Source: Udaeobacter sp046731855
GTDB lineage: Bacteria > Verrucomicrobiota > Verrucomicrobiia > Chthoniobacterales > UBA10450
DNA: 6,386 bases
Reading direction: 5' to 3'
NCBI GenBank assembly: GCA_046731855.1
Contig: JBKPLX010000258.1
Location: forward strand, 1-6,386
Shown in pieces: positions 1-5,055 of the stretch (positions are counted from its first letter, which is position 1; every line of letters begins with the position of its first letter). A model generated the notes under the pieces. It was not told the origin of the DNA and searched no databases. It was given only the letters and a program-made list of their open reading frames with translations. A program made the position numbers and the translations under genes.

Positions 1-376
1 CAATCAACGATCGCCCATCGAACAGAGCGGCCGTACCGCTGCAAAAGACGTCGTAAGTAAGATTCTGGACGCTGATGCTGCTCTCATCAGTGCCACTTGG
101 ATCCCACACTGCCGCGCGATAGCTCTCCGCACCTTCTGAGTTGTTTCTTGCGTCATTCTCCGATCCAGCCACAACCAGCACCTTGCCATTAGGCAGCAAA
201 TTGGCCGAGATTGGATTGATCGGCATTTGATAGGGGAGCACGGTCCATGTCCCAGTGCTATGTGGGACATTGGTGGGACACTGAGCGAGGGCGCTTAAAT
301 GAGTAAGCACAGCCACACCGGCTGAAACGAGGAACATTAAAGAGCAGCGAATCGCTGCCACGACGGGTATATTCAT
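1..376 (-). CDS. Secreted galactose-oxidase/kelch-like protein, N-terminal part (runs off left edge)
   Basis: The reverse strand is open from ATG at 376 to the window edge (125 codons). Residues 1-32 form a signal peptide: a short start with one Arg at residue 10, a hydrophobic core (SLMFLVSAGVAVL) and ALA before Q32-C33, which suggests signal peptidase I cleavage. The mature part has the typical opening of kelch-type galactose/glyoxal-oxidase-like proteins: GTWTVLPYQMPINPI, then a first blade SANLLPNGKVLVVAGS, later YRAAVWDPSGT and a second blade beginning FCSGTAALFDGRSLI. In this family such propellers are exported and some oxidise primary alcohols or aldehydes with a Cu/Tyr-Cys centre. Those catalytic residues lie beyond the window, so enzymatic activity cannot be claimed. 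The start is supported by GGAG about 7 nt upstream. That site sits in an inverted repeat (separate entry). Recognition of the family is good, function only tentative. Confidence 0.82.
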   Translation of the reverse strand, partial: MNIPVVAAIRCSLMFLVSAGVAVLTHLSALAQCPTNVPHSTGTWTVLPYQMPINPISANLLPNGKVLVVAGSENDARNNSEGAESYRAAVWDPSGTDESSISVQNLTYDVFCSGTAALFDGRSLI

Positions 377-417
377 AGTAATCTCCGCTTCTTGCTATTC
401 GATGCGAGAGATTACTA
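376..417 (-). promoter_or_regulatory. Perfect 10-bp inverted repeat covering the RBS and start codon of the kelch-like gene
   Basis: TAGTAATCTC (376-385) and GAGATTACTA (408-417) are exact reverse complements separated by 22 bases. In the leftward mRNA the 3' arm holds GAG of the Shine-Dalgarno GGAG, the spacer, and the A of the AUG. Folding would therefore hide the ribosome binding site. It could act as a translational on/off hairpin or as a DNA operator for a dimeric repressor. The repeat is seen directly; its role is inferred. Confidence 0.5.
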
Positions 418-517
418 AGCAGAGGCCACCTGACTTACCGTTGAGAAGGCCTAATAGTCCGCAGACATCATTGGCAGCATCCTAACGGAATGCCTGAATT
501 TTAGCAAGAACGAATTT

Positions 518-808
518 TTGAAGACTGAACTCGCACTCGCGCATTACGCGCGCGGCGACCGGCCTGCGGCCGACGCAGCTTTAACTGAGTTGATTGCCAA
601 AGACAGAGATGTCATTTCGTACCAGGTTGCTGAGGTCTATGCGTGGCGAGGCGAAACGGACAAGGCTTTTGAGTGGCTACAAGTCGCCCTGGACAACCAT
701 GATACCGGCTTACTAAGCCTCATGATCGATCCGTTAGTGCGAGGCTTGCGTCACGACGCCCGCTACAACGACGTCCTCACGAAAATTGGCTTGCCGGCGC
801 GGTTATGA
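518..808 (+). pseudogene. C-terminal TPR remnant of a kinase- or winged-helix-linked TPR protein
   Basis: Ninety-six codons (TTG at 518, stop TGA at 806-808) match in style the extreme C-terminus of large TPR proteins that carry an N-terminal Ser/Thr kinase, adenylate-cyclase or winged-helix domain in soil bacteria. Landmarks are LALAHYARGDRPAADAAL, then YQVAEVYAWRGETDKAFEWL (a canonical TPR helix pair), then SLMIDPLVRGLRHDARYNDV ending in KIGLPARL. Full-length relatives run to several hundred residues. Here the frame is open upstream only to a TAG at 455-457, and that extension shows no TPR character. There is no Shine-Dalgarno sequence before the TTG. I read it as an N-terminally truncated fragment with its natural stop, broken near position 520. 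It could instead be a short expressed TPR peptide, which I consider less likely. Confidence 0.65.
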
Positions 809-1021
809 ATGCGGCGACGGGTGCAACCTCAATGTGGGCCCCTCCACATCTGGACAATCATTGGGGCTGGCGTTTACGTGTTTCGAAGTCGTGAGAAGCT
901 GTTTGGTTATCTGGGGAGCGAAGGGGACACTTATGCCTCGGCAAACCTTCGCCTGGCAATGGTCGTTATAATTTGGGTTCACTCAGTCATCCTGACCGCG
1001 ATCATGATCTTTGAGGTGTAA
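809..1021 (+). CDS. Small putative membrane protein, 70 aa, unknown function
   Basis: The ATG directly follows the TGA of the TPR remnant and is in the same frame. The C-terminal part has a clear hydrophobic stretch (LAMVVIIWVHSVILTAIMIF, residues ~48-67) ending in EV, typical of one membrane-spanning helix. A second weaker hydrophobic patch (IWTIIGAGVYVF) lies near residues 14-25, with a polar loop FRSREKLFGYLGSEGDTYAS between. The composition looks protein-like, but no family is recognised and no clear Shine-Dalgarno sequence precedes the start. It may itself be the tail of a longer membrane protein whose front was lost in the rearrangement that truncated the TPR gene. Confidence 0.4.
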   Translation: MRRRVQPQCGPLHIWTIIGAGVYVFRSREKLFGYLGSEGDTYASANLRLAMVVIIWVHSVILTAIMIFEV

Positions 1022-1069
1022 ACTCGTGTTTGTCTTCGCTTGGTCGGACCTCGTAAACGTGCGTCGCCT

Positions 1070-1243
1070 TCATTCGTCGAGCCGTTGCGAGCCGCCGTAT
1101 TGAATATCGGGTCGGGGCTTGTGATCTTCATGAAACAGAACGTCATCCAGCTGCCGCATATCAACCATTTCGCCACACTGCTGGCAGCGATAGAAGTGCT
1201 GTCTCTCTTGCTCGCTCAGCTTGTTAAAGTCATCCATATTCAT
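1070..1243 (-). CDS. Small CxxC/HxxH protein, 57 aa, putative zinc-binding conserved hypothetical
   Basis: The reverse strand encodes MNMDDFNKLSEQERQHFYRC and continues with Q-Q-C-G-E-M-V-D, LFHEDHKPRPDIQYGGS and a short acidic end. C20 and C23 (CQQC) with H38 and H41 (HEDH) are spaced like a four-ligand zinc site. The phrase CGEMVDxRQLDxVLFHExxHKPRPDIQYGGS recurs, from memory, in small conserved hypothetical proteins of soil bacteria. A role in nucleic-acid or protein contact is guesswork. The gene lies alone between rightward genes, with its stop 48 bp from the stop of the preceding small membrane ORF (convergent). The Shine-Dalgarno sequence is weak (CGAGAA directly before ATG). A second ATG two codons on is equally possible. 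Intact over its whole length. Confidence 0.75.
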   Translation of the reverse strand: MNMDDFNKLSEQERQHFYRCQQCGEMVDMRQLDDVLFHEDHKPRPDIQYGGSQRLDE

Positions 1244-1278
1244 TTCTCGAAAGGCTTGTCACTTAGCGGCAATTTGTC

Positions 1279-1307
1279 TTGACACGTTAACGCGTTCTTT
1301 TCAAAAC
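1279..1307 (+). promoter_or_regulatory. Possible promoter of the hydrolase gene (perfect -35 box, poor -10)
   Basis: TTGACA at 1279-1284 matches the sigma-70 -35 consensus exactly. About 17-18 bases on there is only CAAAACT, a weak -10. An 8-bp palindrome AACGCGTT (1289-1296) lies between them. It would drive the hydrolase gene starting at 1398. No other signal was seen in the 1244-1397 intergenic stretch. Low confidence because the -10 is poor. Confidence 0.2.
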
Positions 1308-1397
1308 TCGTCGTTGTTAAACGGAGCTAGGACAGGCGGCTGACTTTCCCCGCTAGGTTTTCCGTCTGCTTCCGGCCCGCAATTCGAGAAAGCAACT

Positions 1398-1880
1398 ATG
1401 AAAATAAAAAATATCTCCTCACCACTTCGTTACGCCGTAGTTATGGCAGTCGCGCTCGCTTCGTCCCACGCGGTTAGTCAAACACCTACACCTACGTGCT
1501 ATCCTTCGGGGACCCCCACGAGGACCGACGGCTGGCCGGGTTATGACGGTACCCTGCTCACGACCGACTCCTACTTCAAGGTTCCACTCCTGCCCCGAAG
1601 CCGGTGCTCGTCTTCCGCGGGTGCAACGCAAGGTGTGTAGTCGGGCGAGGGCTCCAGACCCACTGGCCGGCCACCGCGGCGTACCACCTGCTCGCCCAGG
1701 ATATCCGCGGAGATTGTCTGGGAGGGGCGTTCAAAGGAGATTTGCTCTACAAATTTGACCAAGATGACGGCCACGCCTTCCTCGAGAACATCGATGCGCA
1801 GCAGTGGTCTCAAGGGCTCAATGGGCACATCGCGATGGAGGGCTGGAGCAACGGCGGGATCTGCGCCTACCTCGCGGCGC
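1398..1880 (+). pseudogene. CocE/NonD-type secreted hydrolase, N-terminal remnant with frameshift
   Basis: The start ATG (AGAAAG upstream) opens a signal peptide, MKIKNISSPLRYAVVMAVAL followed by ASSHAVSQ. The family opening GWPGYDGTLLTTDSYFK comes next. After K61 (1578-1580) the reading moves to another frame: GSTPAPKPVLVFRGCNA, then HWPATAAYHLLAQDIRGDC, then DQDDGHAFLENIDAQQWS and GHIAMEGWSNGGICAYLAA. This is the alpha/beta-hydrolase layout of X-Pro dipeptidyl-peptidase/CocE proteins: beta-strand VLVFRG, AQDIRG, the DGHAFLEW-type segment, and the nucleophile elbow G-W-S-N-G-G with Ser at 1847-1849. One missing G (AAGGGTTCC now AAGGTTCC at ~1580) restores the frame. Homology ends around 1866-1880 where kinase sequence of the opposite strand begins, so the catalytic Asp and His and all of the lid and C-terminal domains are missing. 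The second frame stays open to a stop at 1951 through antisense kinase sequence. Not functional as it stands. Confidence 0.68.
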
Positions 1881-1993
1881 AAGCCTTCGTCACCGTGGCA
1901 AGACTCATCAAGAAATGCAGCCCGCTCCTCGGCCGCACGTTCGACAGCTGACTGAAAAAGATCGTTGACCTGTTTCCAGCGCTCAGCCTTCAT
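1868..1993 (-). pseudogene. Ser/Thr protein kinase (Pkn type), first ~42 codons only
   Basis: The start ATG at 1993 gives MKAERWKQVNDLFQSAVERA, then AEERAAFLDESCHGDEGLRR and E-V. This is the highly recognisable N-terminal helix region that precedes the kinase domain in many Pkn-like kinases of Acidobacteriota and related soil phyla. Intact proteins continue with a short linker and the glycine-rich loop. Here the frame instead runs into the antisense of the hydrolase remnant and stops near 1571 without any kinase motif (no GxGxxG, VAIK or HRD). The start overlaps the stop of the sigma remnant as TGATG, so the two were a translationally coupled sigma-kinase pair. The gene is truncated at ~1868. 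Confidence 0.72.
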
Positions 1994-2125
1994 CAGCTAT
2001 CTTCCTCGCTTAGCGCTCGGTAAAGCCAGACCTTAGCCATGGTCCACTCGCGCTCCACCGTTCGCGGAGAGAGTTTCAGGAATTCAGCCGTCTCTTCGAC
2101 AATCACGACGCCGTAAACTCTAACA
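1993..2125 (-). pseudogene. ECF-type sigma factor, C-terminal region 4 remnant
   Basis: The reverse strand carries VEETAEFLKLSPRTVEREWT followed by MAKVWLYRALSEEDS and a stop. This is a sigma region 4.2 helix-turn-helix (SPRTVEREW recognition helix) with the MAKxWLYRxL ending typical of the ECF-like sigma factors encoded next to Pkn kinases. Homology starts around 2120. The frame is open upstream to 2265 but shows no region 2 or linker sequence, so the first three quarters of the protein are gone. A -35-binding HTH alone cannot act as a sigma factor. The stop codon overlaps the kinase start (TGATG), showing the old operon order sigma then kinase. Confidence 0.68.
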
Positions 2126-2158
2126 CGGTTTAGAGGATTATTACAGAACGGCGCGAGG

Positions 2159-2245
2159 CGGCTTGAAAAAAATCCGCCAGTCGTGGCGGGTTCCAGCCGG
2201 GATTTCCGCTTTAGCAGATAGGACCGGCTCGAAAACACGCGCCGG
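2159..2245 (+). promoter_or_regulatory. Structured leader upstream of the 555-aa secreted protein gene, with mutually exclusive GC arms
   Basis: Four short GC-rich arms can pair in alternative ways: CGGCT (2159-2163), AGCCGG (2195-2200), CCGGCT (2224-2229) and GCCGG (2241-2245). Arm 1 with arm 2 (extended CGGCTTGAA against TTCCAGCCG with one mismatch) encloses the inner CCGCCA/TGGCGG hairpin. Arms 2 and 3 pair over 6 bp, arms 3 and 4 over 5 bp. Such 1:2, 2:3, 3:4 topology is seen in attenuators. No promoter boxes were convincingly seen, so it is unknown whether the transcript includes this stretch. Confidence 0.25.
2166..2189 (-). terminator. Leftward intrinsic-terminator-like hairpin with T-run
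   Basis: On the reverse strand the stem CCGCCA, loop CGAC, stem TGGCGG is followed by A and seven T (2172-2166). This is the textbook order for leftward termination. No leftward gene is now present to its right, so it may be left over from a lost gene, or may simply be part of the leader structure of the rightward 555-aa gene. Confidence 0.45.
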
Positions 2246-2247
2246 AT

Positions 2248-2268
2248 AAACCAAAACGAAACCAAAAC
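2248..2268 (+). repeat. Tandem direct repeat (AAACCAAAAC twice, 11-nt period)
   Basis: AAACCAAAAC occurs at 2248-2257 and again at 2259-2268, separated by one G. The repeat ends 20 bp before the ATG of the 555-aa gene, in a G-poor stretch that has no Shine-Dalgarno sequence. It could be an unstructured ribosome-entry or protein-binding region. Period 11 is close to one DNA helical turn. Confidence 0.6.
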
Positions 2269-2288
2269 CTCAACATCAAGTAAAACCT

Positions 2289-3956
2289 ATGAAAAAAACA
2301 ACCGCTTCTCAATCAGCATTCTTTAATCCACGTATCGTACTTGGTTTTGTGCTTTGCTTACTCTCCGTCCTTCTGGGGCTGCTCGGGTTTAGTGTTAACT
2401 CAACTTCGTCCGCGTTGGCCGCAGCGCCAGATCAAGCAGATAGCCAGCCGATCGTCGGTGCCTCATATAAGAATGACGTCTCCCCGGCGCTCCACGATGT
2501 GGCGCAGGGATGGCCCCTCCAATTCAAGCCACAACACGAGGCCGCTGAGAACCCGAAGATCCCCAATAACCACCAGGATAGCCCTGACACGGTGGTCCAA
2601 GATAAATTCGTCTCGGCGCTAGCTCTCCTGGCACCCCTTATACCTAGCCCCATTCTTAACTTCGACGGCATTCGCTTTCCCGGCGTTGGATGTAATTGCG
2701 CCCCGCCTGATACCAATGGGTCGGTGGGAACAACGCAGTTTGTTCAGATGGTAAATGAAGGTTATCAGGTCTTTGATAAGGCCACTGGAAATTCAATCTT
2801 GGGCCCAAATAGCATCGAGTCACTCTGGAGTGGCTTCGGCGGCGCCTGCGAGAACTTCGGCTCCGGCGACCCAACGGTGGTCTTTGACAAGGCCGCCAGG
2901 CGTTGGGTCATCACCGAATTCGCGAGTAGGAATGGCAACATCCCGATCACTGACTATTGCATCGCGGTCTCCACTACTGACGATGCCACCGGCACATACA
3001 ATCGTTATGGCTTTCACCTCAGCAACAACTTCATCGACTATCCGAAGCTTGGTGTTTGGACCGACGCCTATTATCTGAGCGTTAACCTATTCAACTCATC
3101 CGGCACGGCATTTCTTGGTCCGCAGCCTTACGCCTTCGACCGCGCGAAAATGATAGCTGGCATGCCGGCTACCTTTATTAAGTTTCCACCATTGGGCTCC
3201 AATCACGCTCCATTTTTGCCTTCCGACCTGGACGGTAACATCCAGCCGCCGCCCGGTGCGCCGAACACGTACGTGGAATGGCCTGCAAGCGGTTTTTACA
3301 ACGTATACCACTTCCATGTAGACTTTGTCACGCCAACAGGCTCGACCTTTACTCTCTTCGCAAGCCCACCCGCTGCTCCCTTTACGCAGCTTTGCCCCAC
3401 CACTCGTGCTTGCGTGCCTCAGTTGGGGGCAGGCGGATCCAGCAGCTTGGATGGGATTGGTGATCGCCTAATGTATCGACTCGCTTACCGACGTTTCGGG
3501 GATGGACACGAATCGTTGGTTGGAAATTATACCGTGAAATCGAACAATGTGGCGGCCGTCCGCTGGTTCGAACTGCGCCGTGTGACGGCCGGACCAGTAA
3601 GAGTCTTTCAGGAGAACACCTACCAGCCTAACGCAACCTGGCGTTGGATGGGCAGTGCGGCGATGGATAAGTTCGGCAATCTCGTCATCGGCTTTAGCGC
3701 CTCAAGCCCTACCATCCACCCGCAGATTCGCTACGCCGGGCGACTGGCGACCGATCCACTAAACACTCTGGCTCAGGGTGAAGCCCATCTCTTTAATGGC
3801 GCAGGTAGCCAACTCGACACTGGTAACCGTTGGGGCGATTACAGCTCAATGGCCATCGATCCAGTGGACGACCGCACCTTCTGGTACACCACCGAATACT
3901 ATAATACAAACAGCAGTTTCAACTGGCGCACGCGGATCGGCAATTTTCACTTCTAG
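2289..3956 (+). CDS. Secreted conserved protein of unknown function, 555 aa, probable beta-propeller-like fold
   Basis: The N-terminus has a Lys-containing start, the phrase SAFFNPRIVLGFVLCLLSVL and a hydrophobic core (residues ~16-35), with likely cleavage around ALAA (42-46). This leader style recurs in exported proteins of soil bacteria. After a low-complexity linker (47-120) comes the family signature: NFDGI, GVGCNCAPPDTNGSVGTTQF (residues ~132-151), VNEGYQVFDKATG, LWSGFGGACE and GDPTVVFDKAARRWVITEFA. It continues with YCIAVSTTDDATGTYNRYGF, YPKLGVWTDAYYLSVN, DGIGDRLMYRLAYRRFGDGH, WRWMGSAAMDKFGNLVIGFS and a C-terminal WGDYSSMAIDPVDDRTFWYT ending TRIGNFHF. Repeated [D/N]-rich turns between predicted strands fit a blade-type fold. 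Cys pairs 135/137, 187/224 and 369/375 may form disulfides outside the cell. No protease, hydrolase or cell-wall anchor motif was seen. The frame is intact and is the strongest coding signal in the window. No Shine-Dalgarno sequence before ATG. Function is unknown. Confidence 0.92.
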   Translation: MKKTTASQSAFFNPRIVLGFVLCLLSVLLGLLGFSVNSTSSALAAAPDQADSQPIVGASYKNDVSPALHDVAQGWPLQFKPQHEAAENPKIPNNHQDSPDTVVQDKFVSALALLAPLIPSPILNFDGIRFPGVGCNCAPPDTNGSVGTTQFVQMVNEGYQVFDKATGNSILGPNSIESLWSGFGGACENFGSGDPTVVFDKAARRWVITEFASRNGNIPITDYCIAVSTTDDATGTYNRYGFHLSNNFIDYPKLGVWTDAYYLSVNLFNSSGTAFLGPQPYAFDRAKMIAGMPATFIKFPPLGSNHAPFLPSDLDGNIQPPPGAPNTYVEWPASGFYNVYHFHVDFVTPTGSTFTLFASPPAAPFTQLCPTTRACVPQLGAGGSSSLDGIGDRLMYRLAYRRFGDGHESLVGNYTVKSNNVAAVRWFELRRVTAGPVRVFQENTYQPNATWRWMGSAAMDKFGNLVIGFSASSPTIHPQIRYAGRLATDPLNTLAQGEAHLFNGAGSQLDTGNRWGDYSSMAIDPVDDRTFWYTTEYYNTNSSFNWRTRIGNFHF

Positions 3957-4001
3957 TAATTCGCAGAAGTATCGCCATTTGGGAGTCGTCCAACCCGACT
4001 T

Positions 4002-4034
4002 CCTAATGGCCCGGCCTAACGGGCATTTAGGTTT
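4002..4034 (+). terminator. Hairpin downstream of the 555-aa gene, possible terminator
   Basis: CCTAATGGCCCG (4002-4013) pairs with CGGGCATTTAGG (4020-4031) over 12 positions with two central mismatches around a 6-base loop, followed by TTT. It lies 46 bp after the stop of the secreted-protein gene. The T-run is short, so termination efficiency is uncertain. The rest of 3957-4200 shows no convincing gene. Confidence 0.45.
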
Positions 4035-4200
4035 CAGCCAATCGGGCGATCTTAGAGAGTTCGTGTAGCATAAGCCAGGGATCGGTCCAAGTTAAGGGGC
4101 CGAGAACTAAAGCATTAGATGGCGGTGGGTTTGTGCCGTCCGTGGCTTGCGAAGCTCATGAGATCATCTGCTGCTTGTTGGGCATCTCTACTTATCATGC

Positions 4201-4412
4201 TTATCGCATGCCCGTATCGCAGTTCCACTGAACCTTTTTGATCTGGCCAGCAGCCACATCCACCTCGAAGGGGCCATAGCTCCCGACTCGACCTTCCCGA
4301 TCCTTCCTGGAAATGGTGTAGTGACCTGCGGCCAAAGAACGTCGCCGTCTTCTTCCGCTCTTAGATCAACTACACGGACCCGGCAGCCGGTGACGATGAT
4401 GACCCTTCGGAC
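4201..4412 (-). pseudogene. 3' part of a secreted prealbumin-like (SdrD/carboxypeptidase-regulatory-like) domain protein, with frameshift
   Basis: Read leftward, one frame gives GCRVRVVDLRAEEDGDVL. The adjoining frame then gives AAGHYTISRKDREGRVGSYG, PFEVDVAAGQIKKVQWNCD and TGMR before TAA at 4201-4203. The second part is a beta-sandwich ending typical of prealbumin-like domains: xxAGxYTI..., GPFEVxVxAGQxxxVxWxCDTG. The two frames join if one T is restored in CTTTGGCC (about 4332-4337), giving GDVLLAAGHYTI. No start, signal peptide or upstream domain can be assigned with confidence beyond ~4412, so the gene is both frame-broken and missing its front. Its role (adhesion or surface display in some relatives) is not demonstrated here. 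Confidence 0.5.
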
Positions 4413-4593
4413 GCTTGGAAAAAGTCTGGATCTTTTTCGGCAACTTCGTGCCGAAAAAACCGGAGAATGAACGTGAAGGCATTTCCCCAAATTACAACAA
4501 TCCCCATAAAGGTTTTGCCCTTCCCGGAGCCAAGCGATTCTTGAGTGGGTCGCTTGGTTTCCTTTTTTCCTTTGCAGAAAATGAGCGCACAGC
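4413..4593. other. Unassigned stretch with short competing ORFs on both strands
   Basis: A rightward ORF (4415-4597, 60 codons, TTG start, containing NNPHKGFALPGAKRFLSG) and two leftward frames (one containing GKTFMGIVVIWGNAFTFILR) overlap completely. None has a recognisable family, a good Shine-Dalgarno sequence or decisive composition. The leftward frame reading MGIVVIWGNAFTFILRFFRH could be a short membrane segment. I cannot choose between them. Confidence 0.3.
4433..4458. repeat. Perfect 10-bp inverted repeat with 6-base loop
   Basis: TTTTTCGGCA (4433-4442), loop ACTTCG, TGCCGAAAAA (4449-4458). T lies on the left and A on the right on either strand, so it is not a canonical intrinsic terminator. 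A related hairpin occurs at 5501-5523 (shared TTTTCG...ACTTCGT...CGAAAA). Confidence 0.6.
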
Positions 4594-4935
4594 TTGAAAC
4601 GAGCAAACCTGCGCCGCAAGTCGTCAACAATCGCTAAGGCCACAAACCGTGATCGCTACGGCTCTTTAAAATCGACTTTGTGCTCGTGTATTTCAATCAG
4701 CTTGCCAGCCGCGTTTTTGTTGGAACTTTGCCAATCAGTTCCCGTAGATACACCCAAGGATCTGAAGACTTCGTCGCAACAGAAGCAGGCGCAGCGGCAG
4801 CTCGCCATCTGCAAACGCATCGAGCAGTTGGGCGGTGAACTGCCGATGAACTGGCTCGACTGCGAGCTGATTTATCTCGAACGCTTTGCGCAGAAGCTGC
4901 AGCGCAACCTTGATCGACAAGTGATCGGCTTCTAA
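4594..4935 (+). CDS. Hypothetical protein, Gln-rich helical C-terminus (uncertain start)
   Basis: The frame is open for 113 codons. The part from about 4735 on reads DLKTSSQQKQAQRQLAICKR, IEQLGGELPMNWLDCELIYL, ERFAQKLQRNLDRQVIGF: charged, helical, possibly coiled-coil. My rough hand count for 4738-4917 gives about 61%, 37% and 77% GC at codon positions 1, 2 and 3, the usual order for a coding strand. The antisense frame would have about 77, 37 and 61. The N-terminal 45 codons (Arg/Ser/Cys-rich) look non-coding, so the true start may be later, or the front may be lost or frameshifted. No family recognised. The exact antisense is also open (see findings), so the call is tentative. Confidence 0.33.
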   Translation: MKRANLRRKSSTIAKATNRDRYGSLKSTLCSCISISLPAAFLLELCQSVPVDTPKDLKTSSQQKQAQRQLAICKRIEQLGGELPMNWLDCELIYLERFAQKLQRNLDRQVIGF

Positions 4936-5055
4936 TTGCGTCTGGATCGCTCCAAGCTGGCACTCATCTAGCGAGAAATAGATAAGCCACGGCAGGGTGT
5001 CGAGCCAAGCACTCTGAACTTGTATCGCAATGGGGCCATTGGCTTCATCGATTGG

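Noticed and set aside
4..270. Leftward 88-codon ORF starting MSHIALGHGPCSPIK
   Set aside because: It is an out-of-frame shadow of the kelch-like gene, whose frame has a signal peptide and family motifs.
1040..1282. Rightward 80-codon ORF opposite the CxxC/HxxH gene
   Set aside because: Antisense shadow; the reverse strand has the conserved small protein with specific motifs.
1571..1867. Continuation of the kinase frame beyond residue 42
   Set aside because: It is antisense of the hydrolase remnant, Pro/Arg/Val-rich, with no kinase motif.
4119..4241. Rightward 40-codon ORF with a lipoprotein-like LIAC motif (MAVGLCRPWLAKLM...SLLIMLIAC)
   Set aside because: It is very short, ends soon after the motif, lacks a Shine-Dalgarno sequence and overlaps the recognisable 3' end of the prealbumin-like gene on the other strand.
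4433..4458. Reading the 10-bp hairpin as an intrinsic terminator
   Set aside because: The T-run is on the 5' arm and the A-run on the 3' arm on either strand, the reverse of a terminator.
4581..4637. 18-codon rightward ORF MSAQLETSKPAPQVVNNR
   Set aside because: Too short, no recognised family, no clear ribosome binding site; kept only as a possible frameshifted start of the 4594-4935 gene.
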